This document shows, piece by piece, positions 7,214 to 12,792 of a DNA stretch of 12,792 nucleotides. A program made the position numbers and the translations under genes. Position 1 is the first letter of the stretch. Each line of letters begins with the position of its first letter. The DNA is from Desulfobacteraceae bacterium UBA2771 (GTDB lineage Bacteria; Desulfobacterota; Desulfobacteria; Desulfobacterales; Desulfosarcinaceae), in the NCBI GenBank assembly GCA_002352605.1, contig DEIP01000090.1, positions 27,590-40,381 of the forward strand, given 5' to 3'. The notes beneath the pieces were generated by a model. It was given only the letters and a program-made list of their open reading frames with translations, had not been told where the DNA came from and did no database searches.

Positions 7214-7837
7214 TTACGGGTAATATTGGTTGCGGGTCATAATGGCCAAGGCATTAACGACACTGGCGGCGATATTAGACCCGCCCTTTCGGCCCACATT
7301 CGAAATATACGGGCAATCCAATTCCATGAGGGCGTCTTTGGACTCGACGGCATTTACGAAACCCACCGGAAGGCCGACAATGAGGGCGGGGCGCGCCGCT
7401 TTGGCTTTTACCCGTTCGACCAGGCGCAGCAGTGCGGTTGGTGCATTGCCGACGACGTATATACCGTCCTCAATAATGGCCAACGCCGCATCCACCGCAG
7501 CCCGTGCTCTCGTGGTGCCGGTATCGATTGCAATTTCGGCCACTCTTGGATCCGCCATCAAACACACCGTTTCAACGCCGAAGTATGCCAGATCCCGCTT
7601 GCGTAGACCGACCCTGGCCATGTTCGTGTCCGTAACGATGGTTTTACCACTGCGGATGGCGGCTCGTCCCGCCGTAATCGCCTCGGGATGAAAACGAACG
7701 GTTTTCAGATAGTCAAAATCCGCCGACGTGTGAATCATGCGTCGAACGATGGGCCACTGTTCTTCTGAAAAAGGGTGGGATCCGGTTTCTTCCTCGATGA
7801 TTTTAAAACTGAGTCGCTCGATGTCGTGGGGTTTCAT
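7214..7837 (-). CDS. cbiC: Cobalt-precorrin-8 methylmutase (CbiC/CobH)
   Basis: CbiC moves the methyl group from C11 to C12, yielding cobyrinic acid. The 207-residue product has the usual family length. IHTSADFDY (35-43) contains His36, matching the catalytic His of the IHxSGD-type motif. Other family blocks are TIVTDTNMARVG (65-76), VGNAPTALLRL and the C-terminal VGRKGGSNIAASVVNALA. The ATG at 7837 overlaps the cbiA stop as ATGA and has AGGAAC about seven bases upstream. It directly precedes the step catalysed by CbiA, its upstream neighbour. Confidence 0.96.
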   Translation of the reverse strand: MKPHDIERLSFKIIEEETGSHPFSEEQWPIVRRMIHTSADFDYLKTVRFHPEAITAGRAAIRSGKTIVTDTNMARVGLRKRDLAYFGVETVCLMADPRVAEIAIDTGTTRARAAVDAALAIIEDGIYVVGNAPTALLRLVERVKAKAARPALIVGLPVGFVNAVESKDALMELDCPYISNVGRKGGSNIAASVVNALAIMTRNQYYP

Positions 7838-9261
7838 TTATCGTTCCTATCTATCTCGATCGAATGAATCGGTGCCGAATCGGATTCTTTCACATTTTTA
7901 TATTTCAAACAGCTGCCGACCAATGCCTCGGCAACGCTGGGCGCACTGCCAAAATGAAGGTGCATGTAGCTGCCCAGCGTATTGGCCGTTTGAAATCCCT
8001 CGCTGAATTGATGCCTGCCCCCGCGAGCGGAGACATGATAGACGGTCGGCGGCGCCTTGGCCGTCGCTTTCCGTTCGGAGTAGTGAAATTCATGACCACG
8101 AATGCGTTGTCCTTTTTTACCGATGAGGCAGGCTCGACTGAACGTCACCTCTCGGTAGCCGAGAGACTGGCGCCGGGGGAGCATTCTGAATGTCGCCGGC
8201 AGGCATCCGGCCATGGGATACCGCTTACCTTCCAGATCGTCGATATAACGACCGAGGTACATGAATCCGCCGCACTCGCCGTAGATCGGCATTCCGTTCC
8301 GGCTCGCCTGTCGAATTTGATCCATCATACCCGCATTGGCGGAGAGTCGTCCCGCAAAAAGTTCAGGATACCCCCCCCCCAGGTAAAGGCCGTCGAGATC
8401 GGGAGGCAATTCTCGATCGGAAAGCGGTGAAAAAAAGATCAGTTCGGCGCCGGCGTTTGCGAGCAGGTCCAGATTATCCTGATAATAAAAGCAGAAAGCG
8501 CTGTCCATGGCTACCCCCAGCCGAACCGCCATGGACGGATTATCCACGTCTTGGGATGGAAACGCTTTTTTCATCTCCAGGGGGGGCAGCGAAGCCAGAA
8601 AGTCGTTGAGATCCAAACTGTTTTCCAGCATACGCACCAATTGCATGCGATCCCTTTCCGACAGGGGGTGATCCTGCTGGGTAATCAGCCCCAGGTGCCG
8701 TTCAGGAATGGTTAAACCGGGATCACGCATGACACCGCCCAGGCAAGGCGTTTTCACCTCGCCGGCCAGGGCATCCCTAAGGTATTCAAGATGCCTGGCG
8801 CTGCCTACATTATTGAAGAGAATCCCACAGAGGCGAAGATTCTCGTCAAAGCTTTCAAAGCCGTGTACCAGCGCCGCCACGCTGCGGGCCATGCTTTTTG
8901 CGTCCACCACCAGCAAAACCGGCAACCCAAGCCATTTGGCCATCTGGGCCGTCGAACCGGCCTCGCTTTTACCGTCGTAACCATCAAATAGCCCCATGAC
9001 ACCTTCGAGAACCGCCACATCCGCTCCACTGGTGTGCCGGGCAAAACTATCCCGATTGTATGCTTCAGGAAGCATCCAGCCATCCAGGTTCCGGCTCGGC
9101 ATCCCCGTAATGCGGCCGTGGTGGCCCGGGTCTATAAAATCAGGCCCGACCTTGAACGAAGCAACCTTGAAACCCCTGTGCACCAGGGTGGCCATCATGC
9201 CTATCGATACGGTGGTTTTCCCGCATCCACTGTGCGTACCTGCGACGACAAAACCCTTGAT
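7834..9261 (-). CDS. cbiA: Cobyrinic acid a,c-diamide synthase CbiA, with a possible non-canonical ATC start
   Basis: CbiA uses ATP and glutamine to amidate the a and c carboxylates of cobyrinic acid. The N-terminal synthetase domain holds the P-loop GTHSGCGKTT (8-17), FKVGPDFIDPGHH (36-48) and EGVMGLFDG. The C-terminal glutaminase domain holds LGGGYPELFAGRL, the nucleophile Cys330 in YGECGGFMYLG and HEFHYS. The P-loop lies upstream of the first in-frame ATG (9198), and an in-frame TGA at 9277-9279 closes the frame before any ATG, GTG or TTG. GGAGG at 9268-9272 sits six bases before an in-frame ATC at 9261, which would give 475 residues, a normal family length. Either ATC is the start or the assembly lost or gained a base near 9261-9266. 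A start at 9198 would remove the P-loop and should be inactive. A G10 tract encodes the GGG of GGGYPE. Confidence 0.9.
   Translation of the reverse strand: MKGFVVAGTHSGCGKTTVSIGMMATLVHRGFKVASFKVGPDFIDPGHHGRITGMPSRNLDGWMLPEAYNRDSFARHTSGADVAVLEGVMGLFDGYDGKSEAGSTAQMAKWLGLPVLLVVDAKSMARSVAALVHGFESFDENLRLCGILFNNVGSARHLEYLRDALAGEVKTPCLGGVMRDPGLTIPERHLGLITQQDHPLSERDRMQLVRMLENSLDLNDFLASLPPLEMKKAFPSQDVDNPSMAVRLGVAMDSAFCFYYQDNLDLLANAGAELIFFSPLSDRELPPDLDGLYLGGGYPELFAGRLSANAGMMDQIRQASRNGMPIYGECGGFMYLGRYIDDLEGKRYPMAGCLPATFRMLPRRQSLGYREVTFSRACLIGKKGQRIRGHEFHYSERKATAKAPPTVYHVSARGGRHQFSEGFQTANTLGSYMHLHFGSAPSVAEALVGSCLKYKNVKESDSAPIHSIEIDRNDK
8371..8380. repeat. G10/C10 homopolymer inside cbiA
   Basis: Ten consecutive C on the plus strand (ten G on the coding strand) encode the end of a Leu codon and three GGG Gly codons of the conserved GGGYPE motif in the glutaminase half of CbiA. 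The frame is intact as given. A single-base slip would truncate the glutaminase domain. Tracts this long are prone to both biological slippage and sequencing error. Confidence 0.9.
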
Positions 9262-9267
9262 GACATA

Positions 9268-9272
9268 CCTCC
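9268..9272 (-). promoter_or_regulatory. cbiA Shine-Dalgarno site
   Basis: GGAGG on the minus strand is followed by TATGTC and then the in-frame ATC at 9261. The ATG inside TATGTC (9266) is only one base from the GGAGG and is in a different frame, stopping after 21 codons at 9201. The site therefore favours initiation at about 9261 and decides the start problem of cbiA. Confidence 0.55.
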
Positions 9273-9367
9273 GATTTCAGATGATTACTCCCGGACCATC
9301 ATCCGGTATTGACAAATTTAATGGAATGCCCGGTCGAATAATGTCGACGGTTCAACCATCCATCGCC

Positions 9368-10330
9368 TCATGGATACCCGGCATTTTCCAATATCCGGTG
9401 GGCGCCGTCACGGTATATGTCCGGGTAGAGAATTTTACCAATGGCATAAATACCATCTAACATTCGAAACGTCGGCCTGGAAACAATGCGTTCGTCGACA
9501 AGATAGACCTCGCCGTTCCGGACGGCCCGAATCGCCCTGAACCCGGATTCAGTATTGATATCGGATATGGTCACCTGATTCATGGTGCCGACCTGGGCAA
9601 GATATACGTCGATCCCTTTCGCATGAGACAATATCCGTTCCTTGCCGTAATTGGCCACATTGGTTCCCCTGGAAGGTATCGCATCGGGAGCGATGTTGAT
9701 GCCCCCTGCGGTTCCGAGGGCAAAAATCGCCATCGAATCCCGGGAAAAAGTCTTCATTTTACCGTGGATCGATTCAAAATAAACCCGCTTTCTACGATCC
9801 GCAAGAGGAGCTAAGGAGGTAAACGCCTCGACCGCTCCCCGGAACCGGGCGATCATGTCGATCGCTCTGCCGTGACGGCCCGTAAGCATGCCCAGGGCCT
9901 GCCAGTAACGATACATATCTTCCACCGTGCCGGGTTGAAGTGAAACGACGACGATGCCACTTTTCTCGAGCCGATGGACCAATTGGGGGTACCCCCTGTC
10001 GATCATCGGTCGAATGAGCACCAGGTCCGGGCGGGCGCCAAGAAATTTTTCAGGATCATCGTGGTAAGAAAAGGTCGGCTTTTGCAGCGCCTGCGGTGGA
10101 AAGTCTTCATGCCTGGTCACCCCGATAATTTCAGTATCGAGCCCCAGTGAAAAAAGGTTTTCCGTATGAGCGCCATAAAGGGAAATGATCGCACCAAAAG
10201 GCTTTTTTATGCGGATCTTCCGCCCACCCTGGTCCACAAGAAGATCCTCATCGATAATTTCAAAGGGTTTAACCGCGACCGGTCGACAGATGAGCAATAC
10301 CATGACGATCAACACCCAAAAGCGTTTCAT
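9368..10330 (-). CDS. btuF: Periplasmic corrinoid-binding protein of an ABC importer (BtuF-like)
   Basis: This is a predicted class III substrate-binding protein of 320 residues that would capture cobalamin or cobinamide outside the inner membrane and deliver it to BtuCD. An N-terminal signal peptide is visible: MKR, a hydrophobic run at about 4-15, and a possible signal-peptidase I site after PVA near residue 19. The LLIC at 12-15 is a poor lipobox because Ile precedes Cys. The body follows the family: IISLYGAHTENLFSLGLDTEIIGV near 48-71, ARPDLVLIRP near 98-107, and a C-terminal AIRAVRNGEVYLVD block. The ATG at 10330 overlaps the ATPase stop as ATGA. A 106-base gap with no clear feature separates its end from cbiA. 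Substrate assignment rests on the riboswitch and operon context; iron-chelate binders are similar. Confidence 0.85.
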   Translation of the reverse strand: MKRFWVLIVMVLLICRPVAVKPFEIIDEDLLVDQGGRKIRIKKPFGAIISLYGAHTENLFSLGLDTEIIGVTRHEDFPPQALQKPTFSYHDDPEKFLGARPDLVLIRPMIDRGYPQLVHRLEKSGIVVVSLQPGTVEDMYRYWQALGMLTGRHGRAIDMIARFRGAVEAFTSLAPLADRRKRVYFESIHGKMKTFSRDSMAIFALGTAGGINIAPDAIPSRGTNVANYGKERILSHAKGIDVYLAQVGTMNQVTISDINTESGFRAIRAVRNGEVYLVDERIVSRPTFRMLDGIYAIGKILYPDIYRDGAHRILENAGYP

Positions 10331-11100
10331 TTTCTGAACTCGACCTGATTCGAACCCGAAAATTTGCTGAAATAAATTTTCGATTCTACGTTGAATACCG
10401 CTTTAAGCGTGTCGATCGTCAAGACGTCATTCGTCCGGCCCTGGGAGATAACGTGACCCTCCTTCATGATGATGAGACGATCACAATAGGTGGCGGCGAG
10501 ATTGATATCCTGGAACACGGCAACCACGGTTTTCCGTTGTCGTTTGACCCCCTCGGCAACAAGATTCAACATGCCCAAAGTATGGCTGATGTCGAGATTT
10601 GAGGTCGCTTCATCCAATACGAGAACGGCGGTATGTTGTGCGAGGGCTCGGGCAAAAACAACCCGCTGTCTTTCACCACCGCTTAATTCGGTAACGGATC
10701 GATTTTTCAATTCATCGGTTTCTGTTTTTTTCATAATATCATTAACCCGTTCCAAATCTTGCCGGGCAGGCCTGCCAAATCTGGAAATACTCGGATAACG
10801 CCCCATCATTACTATCTCTTTGGCCGTGAAAGGAAAATTGATGTTATAATTCTGAGGCACCAGAGCGATTTCTCGAGCGAGTATTTTTTTTGGATATGAG
10901 GCGAGCGCCCTTCCTCGAAACCGTATGCTTCCCGCCGATGGCGGCTGATGCCCGGTCAAGAGATCCACCAGCGTGGTTTTCCCGCATCCGTTGGGACCCA
11001 AAATGCCGTGGAAACACGCATCTTCAAGCGCAATGGAGATTCCATTGAGCACCGGTTTGGCATCATATGAGAAGGTCACATCTTCCAAATGGAAGACCAT
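10327..11100 (-). CDS. btuD: Corrinoid ABC importer ATPase (BtuD/FecE-like)
   Basis: This 257-residue cytoplasmic ATPase would power the BtuC-like permease. It shows Walker A GPNGCGKTT (35-43), the Q-loop VPQ (81-83), signature LSGGERQR (139-146) and Walker B VLVLDEATS (159-167). The usual H-loop His of the (L/F)HDxNLA motif is Gln197, giving VFQDINLAA; the codon at 10510-10512 is CAG on the coding strand. I chose the ATG at 11100 because the G-rich GGGGGGAG lies five bases upstream, whereas a GTG at 11106 would touch that site. The ATG lies two bases after the permease stop, and its stop overlaps btuF by four bases. Iron-siderophore ATPases look similar, so substrate comes from context. Confidence 0.9.
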   Translation of the reverse strand: MVFHLEDVTFSYDAKPVLNGISIALEDACFHGILGPNGCGKTTLVDLLTGHQPPSAGSIRFRGRALASYPKKILAREIALVPQNYNINFPFTAKEIVMMGRYPSISRFGRPARQDLERVNDIMKKTETDELKNRSVTELSGGERQRVVFARALAQHTAVLVLDEATSNLDISHTLGMLNLVAEGVKRQRKTVVAVFQDINLAATYCDRLIIMKEGHVISQGRTNDVLTIDTLKAVFNVESKIYFSKFSGSNQVEFRK

Positions 11101-11102
11101 GC

Positions 11103-12161
11103 TCACTCCCCCCTCACGATCATGTTGCGTTTTTTTAGAATATAGCAGAAAAATGGCCCGCCGATCAGCGCCGTAAGGACGCCGATCGGAATTTCCGACG
11201 GCAGCAGGGCGCGCGTGACGGTGTCCGCACCGAGAAGAAGAATCGCGCCCACCAAAATGGAAACCGGCAGAAGCTTGCGGTTGTCCGGCCCGGTAAACCG
11301 GCGCACCATATGAGGCACAATCAGACCCACGAAGCCGATAATTCCGGAAACCGATACGCAGACGGCGGCGATCATCGATGCCGTCACCAACATAATCATG
11401 GTCACCCTTTTTGTATGTATGCCCAAGGATGACGCGGCGCGATCACCGAGGGAAAGGAGATTGAGATCTCGGGAGAAATAGATGATAATTAAAAATCCGA
11501 AACAGACGAATATGAATGTCAGGATCACGTCGGACCAGGTTTTGGATACGAAACTTCCCATCAACCAGAAAATAATGACCGACACCTGTTCATCCGCCAA
11601 ATATTTCAGAAAACTCAAACCGGCGGAAAGGATGGCGGAGACGATAATACCGGAAAGAATCAAGTTGTTCGAGCTGATGCCGCCGCTCGTTGATGTAAGG
11701 TAGATCACCAATAGAAGCGTGGTGACGGCGCCGAGGAAGGCGAAGGCGGGTGTTGAATAGACGCCCAGAAAAGCCACATTGAACAAGAGAGCCAATGATG
11801 CGCCAAATGCGGCGCCGGCCGACACGCCCAGGGTATAGGGATCGGCCAGTGGATTGAGCAGAATGCTCTGAAACACGGCGCCGGCAACGGCCAGGCCGCC
11901 ACCCACGATGGCCGATGTCAGTATCCGGGGCAGCCTCACCTCCATAACCACCACCTGATAAACATCGTCTATCCCCACCATTCGGCTGTTACCGCCGAAT
12001 ACGTTGCCGAAGATGATGCGAACGGTATCTTGAAAGGTGATTTCAAGATACCCCATGCCCGAAGCAAAGATTATGATACATATCAACAACAAAGACAGCA
12101 GCGCCAACCGAAATGACGTCCTGTTGTGGGTGTGATTGCTTGATTTTTTCGAGTGCGCCAT
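11103..12161 (-). CDS. btuC: Corrinoid ABC importer permease (BtuC/FecCD family)
   Basis: This is a 352-residue inner-membrane permease of the FecCD family, with about nine or ten hydrophobic segments. Family motifs include RLPRILTSAIVGGGLAVAG, FQSILLNPLADPYTLGVSAGA, the LSLGDRAASSLGI coupling region, SGIIGFVGLIVPHMVRRFTG and the closing LPSEIPIGVLTALIGGPFF. It is the first gene after the cobalamin riboswitch, which supports corrinoid import rather than iron-chelate import. The ATG at 12161 follows directly on the T-tract of an intrinsic terminator, and the nearest Shine-Dalgarno candidate (GAAGGG) lies inside the 3' arm of that terminator. A GTG at 12242 in frame would read through the terminator and the riboswitch edge and is not credible. 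The stop is two bases before the btuD ATG. Confidence 0.92.
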   Translation of the reverse strand: MAHSKKSSNHTHNRTSFRLALLSLLLICIIIFASGMGYLEITFQDTVRIIFGNVFGGNSRMVGIDDVYQVVVMEVRLPRILTSAIVGGGLAVAGAVFQSILLNPLADPYTLGVSAGAAFGASLALLFNVAFLGVYSTPAFAFLGAVTTLLLVIYLTSTSGGISSNNLILSGIIVSAILSAGLSFLKYLADEQVSVIIFWLMGSFVSKTWSDVILTFIFVCFGFLIIIYFSRDLNLLSLGDRAASSLGIHTKRVTMIMLVTASMIAAVCVSVSGIIGFVGLIVPHMVRRFTGPDNRKLLPVSILVGAILLLGADTVTRALLPSEIPIGVLTALIGGPFFCYILKKRNMIVRGE

Positions 12162-12198
12162 AAAAAAAAACCCTTCGAACGCGAACGTTTGAAGGGTT
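12162..12198 (-). terminator. Intrinsic terminator of the cobalamin riboswitch
   Basis: Read on the minus strand, CCCTTCAAACG (12196-12186) pairs with CGTTCGAAGGG (12181-12171) through ten base pairs with a single A-C mismatch, closed by a TTCG loop, and is followed by nine T (12170-12162). Two more A-T pairs can form at the base. The btuC ATG follows the last T with no gap. The 3' arm also contains the only plausible btuC ribosome-binding site, so hairpin formation should block both transcription and translation. Confidence 0.9.
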
Positions 12199-12215
12199 GC
12201 ACCCAGTTTTCTTAT

Positions 12216-12225
12216 CCCTTTCAAC
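12216..12225 (-). promoter_or_regulatory. Candidate antiterminator strand
   Basis: The minus strand reads GTTGAAAGGG here. It can pair with the terminator 5' arm CCCTTCAAAC (12196-12187) over eight of ten positions, or more with single-base bulges. This would free the terminator 3' arm. It lies between P13 of the riboswitch and the terminator, where a switching strand is expected. Confidence 0.45.
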
Positions 12226-12239
12226 AACTGCCGCAAGGC

Positions 12240-12440
12240 CACGCTTCAGCCGTTGCGTGCATTGTGTCCGGCAGGTCTTCTGGCTCTCCCGCCCCTCCGA
12301 CGGCCTTCCCATCCCGCTGATACGAGACAGTGGCAAAACCTGTTGGAAGGGTTCCCTTTCGTTTGAAAAGGCGGAATTACAGCGGCGGGACCGCTTCCGT
12401 CTCTCACGGAATTTCCTATTAAGTATTCACACCCGACACC
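12240..12440 (-). promoter_or_regulatory. Cobalamin riboswitch (B12 element)
   Basis: The minus strand carries the class hallmarks in order: a 5' P1 strand GGTGTCGGGT (12440-12431), a GGAAATTCCGTGAGAGACGG-type P3 region, GCGGTCCCGCCGCTGTAA, GCCACTG, GGGAAGG, and the B12 box AGCCAGAAGACCTGCC, followed by the complementary P1 strand with GGACAC near 12264. A P13 hairpin CACGC/GCGTG (12259-12255 with 12244-12240) has a ten-base loop whose ACGGCT (12253-12248) complements GGCCGT (12305-12300) in L5, the kissing contact of this class. It should sense adenosyl- or other cobalamins and switch off the operon when B12 is plentiful, through the terminator just downstream. Confidence 0.95.
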
Positions 12441-12443
12441 GGC

Positions 12444-12472
12444 TGGATAATTGAAAACCGGATCGTTGTCAA
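12444..12472 (-). promoter_or_regulatory. Candidate sigma-70 promoter of the cobalamin operon
   Basis: The minus strand shows a perfect TTGACA -35 (12472-12467), a 17-base spacer and TATCCA (12449-12444) as a weak -10. Transcription would begin near 12437-12440, at the first base of riboswitch P1, which supports the call. The -10 matches only three of six consensus bases. Confidence 0.55.
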
Positions 12473-12792
12473 CCATTATGTCTGAAGCAGTATCCCATTT
12501 CGGGCAATACGCTTACATCACCGACCACCCGAAGAGCGGGTGGTTTGATGAAGCCCCATCGAAGGGGGCTAAAATCCAGACCAATGAACATCAAACATCC
12601 AGGTGGAAACACACGGATTCTGTTTTCAGTTCTGTGACGGATGCGGAGAATTTTAATTCGCAAGTCCTCGCAAAATATGCAGACCCACTGCCACTTGTCA
12701 CCATTTCGTTTACTGCAACGAAGCGTGTGGATTACAGGTATCAGGCGTACATACGCCGGTTCGGGGACAAGATTCATCTTGTTGCTACGGGT
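12473..12792. other. Upstream region without a recognised gene
   Basis: This 320-base stretch upstream of the promoter holds two adjacent inverted repeats (12524-12570) and no recognisable protein. A minus-strand frame is open from the window edge to a TGA at 12469-12471 inside the -35 box, with an ATG at 12777. Its product (about 102 residues, rich in Arg, Cys and Pro) matches no family I recognise. It could be the tail of an unknown gene, a remnant of a mobile element, or chance. Confidence 0.4.
12524..12570. repeat. Two tandem perfect inverted repeats
   Basis: On the plus strand ACCACCCG (12524-12531) pairs perfectly with CGGGTGGT (12537-12544) around AAGAG, and AGCCCC (12552-12557) pairs perfectly with GGGGCT (12565-12570) around ATCGAAG. 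Only seven bases separate them. Neither is followed by a long T-tract on either strand, so they are not clear terminators. Paired palindromes of this kind are seen in REP-type repeats and at the ends of some IS200/RAYT-related elements, but that link is a guess. Confidence 0.6.

Noticed and set aside
9201..9266. 21-codon ORF from the ATG at 9266 as a leader peptide or programmed -1 frameshift for cbiA
   Set aside because: Its ATG is one base from GGAGG, too close for initiation, and there is no good heptameric slippery site in the right phase. It is kept only as an alternative explanation in the cbiA finding.
9291..9306. Small hairpin CCGGA/TCCGG between btuF and cbiA
   Set aside because: The stem is only five pairs with no T-tract, so it is not convincing as a terminator or processing site.
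12162..12242. Longer btuC start at GTG 12242
   Set aside because: It would translate through the terminator and the P13 stem of the riboswitch, and the extra residues do not resemble the family.
1..12792. CRISPR arrays, tRNA, rRNA and intact insertion sequences
   Set aside because: I looked for regular direct repeats, tRNA-like cloverleaf ends and transposase motifs and saw none that could be supported.

Overview
The window carries one long minus-strand operon for anaerobic (early cobalt insertion) cobalamin biosynthesis plus corrinoid uptake, read from right to left. Gene content and order suggest a strictly anaerobic Desulfobacterota-type bacterium, such as a sulfate reducer. The supports are a cbiG/cbiD/cbiH-type anaerobic pathway, a fused CbiE-CbiT and a nucleoside-recognition (Gate) membrane protein among the genes. 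The organism is an inference, since no rRNA or other marker is present.

Layout, in the direction of transcription. (1) 12473-12792: no confident gene, but two tandem perfect inverted repeats. (2) 12444-12472: candidate sigma-70 promoter with a perfect -35. (3) 12240-12440: cobalamin riboswitch with a recognisable B12 box, P13 and an L5-L13 kissing pair. (4) 12162-12198: intrinsic terminator whose nine-T tract touches the start codon of the first gene. (5) 12161-9368: BtuC-, BtuD- and BtuF-like corrinoid ABC importer. (6) 9261-172: cbiA, cbiC, cbiL, a Gate-domain permease of unknown substrate, cbiD, cbiET, cbiF, cbiG and cbiH, mostly joined by ATGA-type overlaps or very short gaps. (7) 1-171: a small minus-strand reading frame that may be the frameshifted start of another gene.

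Functionally, the operon joins salvage (BtuCDF) with most of the corrin-ring steps under one B12-sensing leader. CbiL, CbiH, CbiF, CbiG, CbiD, CbiET and CbiC carry cobalt-factor II toward cobyrinic acid, and CbiA makes the a,c-diamide. The precorrin-6A reductase (CbiJ/CobK), the cobaltochelatase and the late genes (cbiP, cobD, cobS, cobU, adenosyltransferase) are not in the window.

The points most worth a second look are: cbiA has no canonical start codon upstream of its P-loop, but has an in-frame ATC six bases after GGAGG, and cbiD shows the same arrangement; the riboswitch terminator also contains the apparent btuC ribosome-binding site; a Gate-domain permease sits inside the operon and is a candidate cobalt or corrinoid-intermediate transporter; a G10 tract lies in the conserved GGGYPE motif of cbiA; and the BtuD H-loop histidine is replaced by Gln.
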